From assembly GCA_023231475.1 (NCBI GenBank), contig JALJEE010003111.1:1-26878 (forward strand): a stretch of DNA of 26,878 nt. The letters run 5' to 3'. This document shows positions 1 to 9,597 of the stretch, piece by piece. The stretch is from Seison nebaliae. Lineage: Eukaryota > Rotifera > Pararotatoria > Seisonacea > Seisonidae. The notes beneath the pieces were generated by a model. The model saw only the letters and a list, made by a program, of their open reading frames with translations. It had not been told where the DNA came from and did not search any database. Each line of letters starts with the position of its first letter. Position 1 is the first letter of the stretch. The translations under genes were made by a program, and so were the position numbers.

Positions 1-150
1 AAAATTAGTATACTGTGAGTTTACAATATTTTAACATGGGTTTATCAATTCTATACTAATAATATACTAATTAAAAATGTAGTTTATTTTCATATATTAG
101 TAATTTATGACAATTTACATTAGTAAAAATTTAACAGGGTAATACACGAC

Positions 151-1462
151 ATGTTTGTCTATCCTGATCAACCGGTTGAACATCCTAGTCGATATAATGA
201 AGGTTATTTAGCAATTCATGAGATTTTGAGTACCAATGGTTTATTAAGAAATCAACATAATCGATGTAAATCAGTCAATCATTTCATTTTGCTAGAGTGT
301 TATCCAATAATCACATGCTACCTGAAACTCCTCTGTCTTTTAGAAAAAGAAAAGTAATTCGTGAGAAAATTAAGTCTAATATGTGTCGGAAGGATATTGT
401 AGAGAACGAGATCGTTAAACCATATCAACGCGATAATTTTAAACTTATTTATGAAATCTTAAGATCAATGCTATATTCTACGGATATTTTTAAGCAATAC
501 GGTACCGATGTTCCAAAAGATAGTAAATGATCCTTATACGCATTTTGCATATATTAAGGAGATAAAATTACTTTTGTTGAACATATATAAGGTAGTTGAG
601 CCCACTTTTCGCCAACAGTTATCTTTTAGCAACCTAGAGAGAATTTTTAATGGTGCAATACTTGAAGATTTTCAACATTTAACTGGACATTTAAATCCAG
701 AAATTCTAATAATTGATCTAAGAGTTGATTACCAATTTGTAGGGGTTTCTGCAGCACAATTCCTTATCCCACCGAATGTAGTTTAATTATTTAAAAGAAT
801 TGTTCAACAGTCCTGTAAAAACATTACCATAACAGCGGAGAAAATTTATACCGTTGAATCTGAATTCTATATGTATCGAACCGATATTCCGTTAGATTCG
901 GAAATCGATTGGAATGGTAATCACGGACTTATATGGAAATCAAACTACAGAATTATTGGATTTGGCCACCGGATCGAAAATTTATAAGTCATGTGAAAAG
1001 GAAATAGCTAATGACTGCTATTTTTCGATGGCTGCGAAGAAATATTTTGATGACAAAATTATGGATCGAACATGTGGCTTTAAAGATCAAATGGATCACA
1101 TTCGAAATATATTTGCGGTCTTACTGTTAGTGAGTAATATAATTCAGACATTGAATAATATTTTGGGACATATGTATTCAATTATAAGATACGTTGACGA
1201 CACAGGCTGGTTTCTAATCAGTGATTTAGATGTGTATAAATTGGAAAATCTATGGGATTACACCAAAACATTTAAATATGAACAATTGCAACTTTATATT
1301 TAGAAGAAACATATAAATCCCATAATGTTAGGGAAATTCTAAGAAAAATTCTTAAATCCAACGAATTAGAACGAGAACAACAACATTTAATGGCAAAGAA
1401 GAAAACATCTAAAAAACAGATCAATCATATAATTGAGGAGTTCAGAGGTTTACATATGTAAG
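151..1462 (+). pseudogene. Decayed coding sequence of unknown family (fossil)
   Basis: A run of coding-like sequence on the plus strand with biased amino-acid composition (aromatic- and Asn/Asp-rich, long amphipathic stretches) and little low complexity, which argues against chance open frames. It is broken by several interruptions and looks old. The last part is Lys/Glu-rich and reads like the helical tail of a protein. I do not recognise the family: there is no integrase, reverse transcriptase or transposase motif. Derivation from a large DNA virus or a virus-like element is possible but unsupported by any motif I can name. The block resembles the piece at 2236-2478 in style and both lie on the same strand, so they may belong to one insertion. 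No host intron pattern links the pieces. Confidence 0.4.
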
Positions 1463-1573
1463 AGGTCTAAACATAGTCATGGCTATGCCAACAGAAATGG
1501 ACAAGTTGACAGTCCCTTTCCTTCATAATTAACACACCATCACTAATTATTTATCAAGGAAATTATTATTTAG

Positions 1574-1595
1574 TTTATTATTATTATTATTATTC
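1574..1595. repeat. TTA microsatellite
   Basis: A short TTA/ATT trinucleotide run of about seven units, surrounded by more A+T-rich low-complexity sequence on both sides. It separates the decayed coding block from the transposon-like end further right. Confidence 0.7.
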
Positions 1596-2184
1596 CCTTT
1601 AATATCATTATTATTATTTCTCTCACTAGTTAGATTATTTATTAAGGAAATTATTATTCAGTTTGACAGAATTAATGATTGGTAATATTGTCTGGATATG
1701 TTTTTTACAATTATTTTAATGTTTATTATTAAAAAGTTTATTATTTAAGGAAAACATGAAACAATTTGATAAATGAATTATTGCGACGAAATGACAGGAA
1801 TAAGCGCAAAGTATGCACGTATTTGAGCGCACTTAAAAGTGCACATATTTTTGAAGTAATTATGTAGAAAAAATTCATTATTAATTGTTAACCTATATTC
1901 AAAAAATCAAACAGTTTGGATCAATATTCATGATTTTATCAACGAATACATGCTCTACAAGATAGGCATAAAAGGTTTTTTTAATTGAGAAGAATAAAAA
2001 TTTTAAACGATATTTTCGAAACATCCGGGAGAGAGAAAAATGAACTCTTATTCAAAATGCCCTGTTAATGCATGAAATATTTAAATTTTTTCAAATTTTT
2101 TTGCACTATGTTTAAGAGCTTGAATAGGGCTATTTTGTGATATCCACCTTTACAAAAGATACTTCATAGAACAGAAGTTATGAC

Positions 2185-2200
2185 CGGTTTTATAAAACCG
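2185..2200. repeat. Perfect 16-bp palindrome CGGTTTTATAAAACCG
   Basis: The sequence equals its own reverse complement over 16 bases, with G+C ends and an A+T core. It lies about 32 bp inside the mariner-like end at about 2232. Subterminal palindromes are common in MITEs. It could also be a protein-binding site or a hairpin in a transcript. Confidence 0.8.
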
Positions 2201-2235
2201 TAAAAGTGTCCGATTATTTTTAATTCCTACTGTAT

Positions 2236-2478
2236 ATCATGGTGCCGAATTTTCTTTAATGATGAATACCATAATGTATAGTAATGTGTAATGAAGCTTA
2301 TTACGAATTGTCTCATTTTGCCCCACATGACGGTATTCATCAATTTAGAAAAGTACACCGATTTTCATTGAATGAAACTTCTCGTCCACATTTAAATACG
2401 AACATCATTTATAATAGAATGAAACTGATATTGGCAGAACTGGTGCATAATCGAAAAACTTTCGAAAAAGAACAATGA
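2236..2478 (+). pseudogene. Second decayed coding piece of unknown family (fossil)
   Basis: A plus-strand coding-like stretch whose clearest part (2284-2478) reads as a 64-residue segment rich in His, Tyr, Asn and Arg, ending in a Lys/Glu-rich tail. I do not recognise it. It is in the same orientation and of similar composition as the block at 151-1462 and could be a later part of the same insertion. It looks broken, with at least one interruption upstream of the readable part. No host-gene splice pattern was seen. Confidence 0.35.
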
Positions 2479-2743
2479 ACATTTTTTTTAGAATATTTGT
2501 TCAGTTTTATCATAAATTATATACATCAGATCGATTGTAATATTCCATTCACTTAATAACGGTTTATTATCATTACTGTTCAACGAAGGAAATCAATGAA
2601 ATATTTAACTTAAAATAATCTCTAACATTATCGATAATAATGATAAAATTTGTACAATATTACAAGAATCGTCGTAATGAAACGAAAGAAAATCCCATAA
2701 ATAAAAAATAAAACAAATTTGGGAAAGATATCGAAGAAAAGAT
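2479..2743. other. Intergenic, no gene seen
   Basis: A+T-rich sequence between the decayed block and the polyadenylation region of the AKAP10 gene. I see no open frame, RNA gene or repeat structure in it. Confidence 0.6.
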
Positions 2744-2749
2744 TTTATT
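2744..2749 (-). promoter_or_regulatory. AATAAA polyadenylation signal for the AKAP10 gene
   Basis: On the minus strand an AATAAA hexamer begins 37 nt after the stop codon of the AKAP10 orthologue. It is the first canonical signal downstream and the likely 3' end determinant. In A+T-rich DNA the hexamer alone is weak evidence; its position supports it. Confidence 0.5.
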
Positions 2750-2785
2750 AATCATTTCCCATCGATTCTCATAAACTTCATCACA

Positions 2786-4782
2786 TTATTCGTACGAGTG
2801 ATCGTCCGTCGAATATCGTCGACCTTTACAATAATAATGTGTATTAATTTGCATAGACTCTCTCGTAATATCATCCAGCCATTTCCTGGCAATATCACAT
2901 GCCAATTCATTCTCCATTGTCGCTTCGAAACCGAGTGCTGTCCTCAACTTCTGTTGCCAACGTTGGGTGTTCTTTGGAGCATCGTCTTCTACCATGTCAT
3001 TCTCATTCTCCAAATGAACGTCACTTATATAATTTCCAATGGCATCAATTCTCCCAAGACGTAATTGTTCCTTTTTTCGTTGAGTTGACGATCGACATAA
3101 AATATCGTCCGTTTTCGCGGATGATGTACTATCCATCGTCATCGATTTCGTCCGAACTGAACTGCATGTTGTTGTCTGAAGAACACGATTTGGATTCTTT
3201 TGATTATTATTATTATTATTCGTATTATAATTCGATGTGGGACAATTGGGTGTTACAATCGATGGTGTATTCGTTGTCGTTGTATGAGTAGAAGTTGTGG
3301 ACGATAAAGAAACCGTCAGATTCTGTTGAACGTCATCAGATCGCAAGGAAATATTGTCGAATTGTTTTGTTAGTAGAATGTCAGACTGATGCATCCGAAC
3401 GAGCAAATGATCGATATATTTGTAGATGAAATGACTTCGTTTGAAATCTGAAAGGAATATCTATGAGAGAGAGAATGGTTCGTCAATCGAAATAAAAAAA
3501 TTGAAATAAAATTCTTCTTTTCTCATGAAAAGAAGGAAAACTAACTCGGTTAAATACGTTTTCGACGAAATCGAATATGTTCAAAAACGGATTATAATCC
3601 ATTGTCTCCTGACAGATTCCATTCTCCAATTCCAAACGAAGACTCTCCGGCAACGGAATGAAATGTACTCCTTGAAGACTGAAAAATTCATCATAGAATT
3701 CGATAAGATCTTCTTGAGAAATTTCTTCGATTTCTTCTTTCCTTTCGGAGAGTTGAGAATTCTTTCTAATTGCAGCAACGATCTTCCACGCCTCAATCAA
3801 ATGATCGCAATCACGATTTTTCATAAACTTTCAATAGACAGACAAATAGAAAATTCGAGAGAAATTATCTAGAAACTTCAACAAAGACATCAAATAAATG
3901 TTCGTCTTCGACAACTTCGAAGAATTGGAGAACTTCTTTATTAATATGAAACACTAAATATTTCGCATGATATGAACTGTTCAAATAAGCCGTGTAGAAA
4001 CTAGAAGAAAGAGTCAAACGAATAAGAAAAATGAAAAGAAAGAGAACTTATTCTCCAAATAATCGATTGCATATTTCTGTGCACTATTGAAGCACTGAAT
4101 AGATGCCTGTTGTTTTCGTGAATTAGGACGAATAGTATCATAAATTTCCCGTGAAATTTCATCTGGACATCTAATGAAATTGGAGGAAGAAGAATTTAAA
4201 TACTTTTCATAAATTTGAATTGCTTCAGCTTCACTCGTCGGTAAGAGGAAGTTGAAGGTGGCGGAATGTGAACTCAGTTGTTTGGTGCGTGAAGTCGTCA
4301 CAATTTCTTCCAATCGAGCTAATGAATTCTTTACAAACAATTCGATAATTTGGACAAAATTCAATAATTTCTCTTCCTTAATCTCTTGAAGATATTCTCG
4401 AAAATAAATTTCTTCATCGTTCTCCTGTTTGATGATATCTTGAATATCATGTTGTCGTTTTCGTTTTCGTCGATTGACGATTTTACCATTGTCATGATCG
4501 ATAATCAAATTATTATAAATATCGATTTCTAATATTTAATGAAATTTTCAAATTTGAAATTGAGAAAATTAATGAAATGAAAACCATCTCGTTGAAGATA
4601 AGAAAGACGATGGACGTTATGGAATAATTGAGGAACCAATGGTTGACGATTGATTAGTGGTTCGATGGTAGATAATTTTTTCTTAGTTCTCTTATCTAAC
4701 GGTAATTGGTGGGGAGAATGATGTTTGGGATGATTAGATATAGAAGAATAGAACCTTTCCTAATCGATTTAAGGAATGACAT
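2786..4782 (-). CDS. AKAP10: A-kinase anchor protein 10 (D-AKAP2) orthologue, six exons
   Basis: Exons on the minus strand: 4755-4782, 4585-4695, 4048-4528, 3877-4000, 3546-3827, 2786-3460. All junctions are GT..AG, phases agree, and the product is 566 aa (human about 660). D-AKAP2 tethers protein kinase A through a C-terminal amphipathic helix and carries two RGS-type regions that bind small GTPases on endosomes and mitochondria. Seen here: N terminus MSFLKSIRK, like human MSFFRRKVKG; first RGS region (YFREYLQEIKEEKLLNF then, after a short insert, EAIQIYEKYL and CFNSAQKYAIDYLENNFYTA); second RGS region (FMKNRDCDHLIEAW, FYDEFFSLQ, LRLELENGIC, FIYKYIDHL); a Ser/Thr/Asn-rich linker with poly-Asn; a conserved block LRLGRIDAIGNYI matching human TFGRVSDLGQFI; and the PKA helix ELACDIARKWLDDI (about residues 527-540) matching human ELAWKIAKMIVSDI. 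The human C-terminal PDZ ligand is absent. The insert splitting the first RGS region is far shorter than in vertebrates. Identification rests on remembered human sequence but agrees along the whole length. Confidence 0.93.
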
Positions 4783-5220
4783 GAAGATATTTCTTATGAG
4801 AGTTTATGTTTGTTTATTTTATTTCAATTATCTATCTTTCTTTCAACATTACACACCAATTAAAATGAGAAAAATTCTCATAAGAACTTTGTTATTTTCT
4901 TTAAATAATTCTCGAAATTTATTCCGATCTCAAATGGAAATTTATGAGATTTCATTCATTCTACTTTCATTTCTGTACGAAAATCTTCAAATTTCCTTCC
5001 GAATATTTAGCGCGAATCATCAAATAATTTTTTTTTTATTCCATTTTCCCATCCTCTTTTTTTTATACTGAAGTTCATTTTTCAATTCACAAGATATTAT
5101 CAAATGACTTCCTCATATTTCATATAGTGACTTGTTTTTCTTTTTCTTTACATTGAAAATACAAAACGAAATAAAATTTTTTCATAAAACACAATTCGGG
5201 AAAATGGAAAAAACACTTTT
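4783..5220. other. Intergenic: AKAP10 5' region and 3' region of the next gene
   Basis: About 440 bp of A+T-rich DNA between the AKAP10 start codon and the stop codon of the upstream gene, both on the minus strand. It should hold the AKAP10 promoter and 5' leader plus the upstream gene's polyadenylation site. I found no clear AATAAA for the upstream gene and no convincing exon. A plus-strand open frame at 4706-5071 is Phe/Ile-rich and looks spurious. Confidence 0.5.
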
Positions 5221-5952
5221 TTAAAAATTGAATATTTCCTTATTGACATGAAGCGAATTGAGGAAACTATTCCAAAACATTTCATGTTCTGTAAACTGAA
5301 ATTTGATTAATTGTTTTTTGATTTTATTGAGAAATTGTCCGTTGATCTGTTCATCCGAATTCACTCGAATGAGATCATGAGTTGTCATCGTTTCTTTCTG
5401 CATTTGGACGAACTGTTGATTATATTCTCCATTCTCTTTGTTCAGTCGATATTGCACTTGTAGAATTCCAATAACTTCTCCACCTTTCAAGGACAAATGG
5501 GGATTTCTTTCCTTCAAGTTCTCCACATGAATTATATTCGAAGTTCGATCGATTTTGATGAGGGAATGTCTCGCACTTAACTGATGAATGGTTGAAGCGT
5601 TCAATTCGATGAGATGGAAGTAGTCGAATGGATTGTTTGGTGTTACATCAACAATGAACTCGTTCAGCATTAAATTATCTAACCATTTCTCCATGATATT
5701 CTCATTAATTATTACAAAATTCTCTTTGACAATCTCATCATTTGTACATTTTTGGAGAACGTTCCAGTGTCCTTTCAACCGAATCGCTTCTGTGTATTGA
5801 GTAAACTGATTTCTACTTTCATCTACAATTAACATGAATCCTTTACAACATTGCAAATCGATCAATAATGATACGAATTGTCCACAAATTGTGTATAACC
5901 AATTTGAGAAGGGATCCATCCGATCAATGGCACAACAATCACTTAATGACAT
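5221..5952 (-). CDS. Unrecognised 243-residue protein
   Basis: A single-exon open frame with an internal run of regular sequence and no low complexity, so I take it as a real gene. I do not recognise the family. Seen: N-terminal MSLSDCCAIDRMDPFSNWLY; two Cys pairs (residues about 6-7 and 35-36); alternating hydrophobic strands in the middle (FHLIELNAS, LIKIDRTSNIIHVENL, EVIGILQVQYRL) that suggest a beta-sandwich, possibly C2-like; and a mostly helical C-terminal third. There is no signal peptide or membrane segment. The start ATG follows a possible 3' splice site (ATTAG, 5954-5958), so a 5' UTR intron or an upstream coding exon cannot be excluded. It is divergent to the thioredoxin-fold gene at 6737, sharing about 780 bp of upstream DNA. 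A C2-type ciliary or trafficking protein is a guess only. Confidence 0.65.
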   Translation of the reverse strand: MSLSDCCAIDRMDPFSNWLYTICGQFVSLLIDLQCCKGFMLIVDESRNQFTQYTEAIRLKGHWNVLQKCTNDEIVKENFVIINENIMEKWLDNLMLNEFIVDVTPNNPFDYFHLIELNASTIHQLSARHSLIKIDRTSNIIHVENLKERNPHLSLKGGEVIGILQVQYRLNKENGEYNQQFVQMQKETMTTHDLIRVNSDEQINGQFLNKIKKQLIKFQFTEHEMFWNSFLNSLHVNKEIFNF

Positions 5953-6736
5953 ATCTAATGTTTTTATATTATCTCAATTTTTGGAGTTTTTTTTCGATAC
6001 TAATTGTTTTTTGTAATATCCATCGTCAACAACTTAAATATTTCGATATTGTCATTTTCATTGAAACGATAGTTTTGAGGAAATGACTAGACTGGTAGTG
6101 GAATAGTGGAAAATGAGATGGAAAGAGCTTAACTTTCTAAATGAAAATTGTTGAAGTTTCAGAAAAAAAGATGTTTCTTAGGAATTTGCAGTGTGATAGT
6201 GTGTAAAGGAGAAGTGTATTTTATGTCTGAATCTGAAATAAATTAATTAAATGTAGAGTAACATGTTCGACTGATAAAATTGAACTTAACATGACGTGTA
6301 ATTATTTAAAAAGAATTCCTTCCTACCTTTCTGAACGATAGCAGCAGAATAAGTATAATTAAAAACAGAATACTATTCATTTCTTTCAGTGAATTTTTGT
6401 TGTTCAATATTTAAGAATATTTCGTGACATTAAGACAATTTCAAGGTGTAGAGAAAAGTTTTCATTTTCAGATAATTGACAATAATTTCCCAATCTTTGA
6501 ATTAATTTGGAAATATTCAGAACTTCAAATCTTATTATTATTATTTCATCTCTCACATTTGTCGCATTTTCAGAAGAATAAGATGAAATATATGGAGAAG
6601 ATAAATAGATAGATGAAAAAAGTTGAATTTTCATTTTAAAGGTGAAAAAATTGTGGAGTAAATTAAAAAGAAATTTTTGGTTTATTAAAACGAAGTATAT
6701 TATTGGAAGGGAGAAGAGAAGCAATGATTAGTCAGT
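5953..6736. promoter_or_regulatory. Divergent intergenic region, shared upstream DNA
   Basis: About 780 bp lying between two genes transcribed away from each other (the minus-strand gene starting at 5952 and the plus-strand gene starting at 6737), so it must contain both promoters. It is A+T-rich, with T-rich tracts that produce meaningless open frames. I could not pick out a TATA box or initiator with confidence. A short upstream ATG at 6725, out of frame with the plus-strand gene, could act as a small upstream open frame in that mRNA. Confidence 0.5.
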
Positions 6737-9250
6737 ATGAATTCAACTTACTCTATTTCGATTCTTCATTCGATACTCATCATTCTATTTCTCACATTCC
6801 ACATTTCCTCTAACCATCAATTGAATGATGAGGAACGATATGATCAGTTCACACAACTCCTTCAAAAGAATTATTTGACTTTAGTCGTATATGGAACGGA
6901 ATGGTGTCCACAAACACAAAGTATTTTGAATGATCTGTCAATTTTCATAAGGACGGATCGAAAGAAATTTATTTCAAATGGTAATTATGCATTCATCGAT
7001 TGTACCTTGTACACGAAGATTTGTTCGTTCGAGAACATTCTCTTCTATCCGACAATTCGACTTTATTTGAATGAGAAGAAAAGAGGAAAAGAGAAATCGT
7101 TAGAAGTCACCTCAGTTATCGACTATGAATTCAATCATAAGAAATGGATATATGAGAATCATTTGGATGATGAGGAAGGTGAATTCTTAGAAGTTTATTC
7201 AAAATCAAATTTGAAACGAATACTTTTATTCAATCAAACACTACCGAATGATGGTCGATTAAGTTTCGATGATTTTCACGCATTCCTTACATTCCATTCC
7301 TATCACAGTACTCTCCCTCAATTGAGCAATCAACTCTCTCTATTTCCAACATATCATTATTGGAATGAAGATAATTTATTGAATAATATGGAACAATTTA
7401 CTAATCATATTCAATTGGGATATCATTTAATCATCTTTTACTCTCCCACTTGTATTCATTGTCGTCGAATTTTATTGATTGCCAATGAATTTACCAAAGT
7501 GATGGAACATGTCATGAAAAAGTTGTTCGATGAGAATCTCTTACTCATTTTCCTTAATTCCAGAAAATATGGAATGATTGATGGTGCCATGGCGATAATG
7601 ATCATGAATCAAATTGTCAAAGAAGTTCCAGTTCTCACCAAGAGAATGATGGAGAAAGATTCTCATAATTTCTATCCGTCCATTCTCAAATGGAAATTAT
7701 ATGATCGATCGATAATCGAACATCTCCTCAATGAGAATCGTCAAGTATCTCTAAGTCAATTCGATTATAATGTGAAATTGATGAAGGAGAAAGGAAAAAA
7801 ATGGATTAACGATATTCAACTTATCAATCTCATCGGTAGTCATACTTATTCATTACGTTTCGTCAATTGTAAGGAAGCTCACGATGTTTGTAATCATAAT
7901 AAAATTCCCAGTTATCCGACTATTCGATTTTATGCAAATGGAATGCACATACAACAATATGAAGATCAAAGTCGTACTATGAATGATTTATTGCGATGGT
8001 TTCTTATCCAAGTCCAAGAACAAATTATCATGTCGATGAAGAAATCTTCATATAATGTCGATCAATCTCCATATGATGATATTGATGAGAAGGATTGGGA
8101 AGTGAATGAGAATGATGAAAGAGAATCATCAATAGACGGAAATAATTGGTTCTCAGAAAATCGTATGAAAAATAATCTTGCACAATTCATCTCATCGGAA
8201 TTAGTGGATGATATGGACCAATCCCCAACAATATTTCATGGATCAGAAATATTAAATTTTGAAACGGTTCTCCCAGCACTCTCATCAGATGATGGTAACG
8301 AAGAAGGTGATTTGACAGTTGATGATCGGATAGTCAATTTAACAGAAATGTTGGAATTATTCTCATTCCCTGATTTGATGACGACGAAAGCGAAGAGAAT
8401 ATTTAACTTCTTCTCGAAAGTTCAATTCGCCGAACGAGTGAAAGAAGGCATTGTTTCCCGTTACAAATTGATTACAATTGACCAAAATGGATTGTCGAAA
8501 AATGAATTTTATTCAATTATCTCGTTCATGATGGGAACATGGTATTCAATGCAGAATAATGACGTTAATGTGAAGAAACATATCGTCCTCTTAATTCATA
8601 CTCATAATCAACAATTGGGTAACCATGGTGACGAATGGAAATCATTGAAATCATTAATAGACCAATATATGACGAGATGGTCGTCAATTTTGTCGGATTA
8701 TAATTCTTTCGATCGAAATGGAATTATCAATCTAGAAATTGATTGTGGTCACTCGGAGAAATTATGTAAACATTTGATGGGAGATGAGGATAAGGAACAA
8801 ATTATCGTGATGAGTTTACATGAGAATATGTTTTATGTTCAATCTTATGAAGGCGTTTTCTCTTTGTTCGACGTGTGGCGATTCATCGATATTCATTTCG
8901 AATATTTATGGAAAGATTGGGCGAGCAGCAATTTAGAAACATTCAAATATCTTCTTCATGTGAATCTGTTGTTGAAATCGAAGGAAATGTCTCTCAATTT
9001 CTACGAGACTGAAGAATCGCTCATTGAAGTATTGAAGGAATTGATCGAGTGGTATTGGTTGAATGTGAAAGAGAATCCGCATAAACGAATCAATCTGATT
9101 TATGAAGATTTTTTCACTTTCGTTACGAATCGTCTAGATTGGACGAATGTTGAGACGACCAAAAGAAAATTGACAGCAAATTTACAAAATTTAATTTTAT
9201 CCGAAATTCCTTTGGCTTTTACTTATTATTTTTTGAAGGACGATAACTGA
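6737..9250 (+). CDS. Secretory-pathway protein with divergent thioredoxin-fold regions
   Basis: An 837-residue intronless protein. The N terminus (about residues 5-26, ISILHSILIILFLTFHIS) is a signal peptide or anchor. The first thioredoxin-like region, about 35-145, has LVVYGTEWCPQT (Cys57, with Thr60 replacing the second active-site Cys) and a YPTI cis-proline segment at 104-107. The second region has FYSPTCIHC (Cys239 and Cys242, a full CxxC) and a closing segment VPS-type IPSYPTIRFYANG at 390-402, separated by a long insert (about 245-375). An acidic linker follows (about 435-520). The C-terminal part, about 570-830, has further alpha/beta sequence (HIVLLIHTHN, then a Cys pair near 673-680) without CxxC. 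There is no KDEL-type ER signal. This suggests a PDI-family or TXNDC11-like redox or chaperone protein of the ER. TXNDC11 is suggested by the pattern of WC motif followed by Cys and YP.I.LY, but this is not certain. Start choice: an upstream ATG at 6725 is out of frame; 6737 yields the leader. Confidence 0.72.
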   Translation: MNSTYSISILHSILIILFLTFHISSNHQLNDEERYDQFTQLLQKNYLTLVVYGTEWCPQTQSILNDLSIFIRTDRKKFISNGNYAFIDCTLYTKICSFENILFYPTIRLYLNEKKRGKEKSLEVTSVIDYEFNHKKWIYENHLDDEEGEFLEVYSKSNLKRILLFNQTLPNDGRLSFDDFHAFLTFHSYHSTLPQLSNQLSLFPTYHYWNEDNLLNNMEQFTNHIQLGYHLIIFYSPTCIHCRRILLIANEFTKVMEHVMKKLFDENLLLIFLNSRKYGMIDGAMAIMIMNQIVKEVPVLTKRMMEKDSHNFYPSILKWKLYDRSIIEHLLNENRQVSLSQFDYNVKLMKEKGKKWINDIQLINLIGSHTYSLRFVNCKEAHDVCNHNKIPSYPTIRFYANGMHIQQYEDQSRTMNDLLRWFLIQVQEQIIMSMKKSSYNVDQSPYDDIDEKDWEVNENDERESSIDGNNWFSENRMKNNLAQFISSELVDDMDQSPTIFHGSEILNFETVLPALSSDDGNEEGDLTVDDRIVNLTEMLELFSFPDLMTTKAKRIFNFFSKVQFAERVKEGIVSRYKLITIDQNGLSKNEFYSIISFMMGTWYSMQNNDVNVKKHIVLLIHTHNQQLGNHGDEWKSLKSLIDQYMTRWSSILSDYNSFDRNGIINLEIDCGHSEKLCKHLMGDEDKEQIIVMSLHENMFYVQSYEGVFSLFDVWRFIDIHFEYLWKDWASSNLETFKYLLHVNLLLKSKEMSLNFYETEESLIEVLKELIEWYWLNVKENPHKRINLIYEDFFTFVTNRLDWTNVETTKRKLTANLQNLILSEIPLAFTYYFLKDDN

Positions 9251-9597
9251 AATGGGAAGAGTGAAAATGAAATTTGATAAATTATTTATTTGTCTAATCT
9301 AAAAGTATTTGGTGGTGGATGGAGAAGAAATTGTGAGTGAAATCATTGAAAGAAATGGAAATGATAAATTGAAACGGAAAAAAAAGGAATGTTAAAACAT
9401 TTTCTTTCTATTTCATTTCATCCTTTTATTTTTGTTCTCGTTATTGTTATGAGTGTCAACGTTTAATAATGAAGATAACTTAAAGAAACTTTTGAGAGAG
9501 GCGAATAAAGAAAGAAAGGAAAAAATGAAAGAAGAAATCTTCTTCCTCTGATTCCTCGTCAATCTCATTCTCTCCACCCAAACAAAGAACGAATTTG
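9251..9597. other. Convergent 3' region
   Basis: About 350 bp between the stop codons of two converging genes. Both 3' UTRs must end here or overlap. An AATAAA at 9504-9509 (+) and its reverse complement near 9285 (minus-strand signal) would make the two transcripts overlap at their tails. A 62-residue minus-strand open frame here, starting on a non-ATG codon, has no coding character. Confidence 0.4.

Larger units (their letters stand above)
1470..2235. mobile_element. Possible Tc1/mariner-type non-autonomous element, right end only
   Basis: The sequence ending near 2232-2235 reads, on the minus strand, TACAGTAGGAATTAAAAATA followed by more A+T-rich DNA. A TA target followed by CAGTRGG-like DNA is the style of a Tc1/mariner terminal repeat. 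Just inside it lies a perfect 16-bp palindrome (2185-2200). I did not find a convincing matching left end, and no transposase is visible, so this is at best a MITE or a truncated element. It sits between two pieces of decayed coding sequence. The boundaries given are the gap between those pieces, not a proven element span. Confidence 0.3.

Noticed and set aside
2798-3291. Two plus-strand frames opposite AKAP10 exon 6
   Set aside because: They are antisense shadows of a gene with strong homology on the minus strand.
4585-4759. Longer version of AKAP10 exon 2 starting at an acceptor near 4760
   Set aside because: It gives no start codon upstream. The alternative 28-nt exon (4755-4782) supplies an ATG and an N terminus like human AKAP10, with a phase-correct 59-bp intron.
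6340-6379. Possible signal-peptide exon (MNSILF) followed by a GTAGGA donor on the minus strand
   Set aside because: On careful reading the frame meets a TAA after six codons, so no leader peptide is encoded.
6404-6724. 106-codon minus-strand frame in the divergent intergenic region
   Set aside because: It begins on a non-ATG codon, is Phe/Ile/Leu-rich from T-rich DNA, has no domain and does not splice in phase to the gene at 5952.
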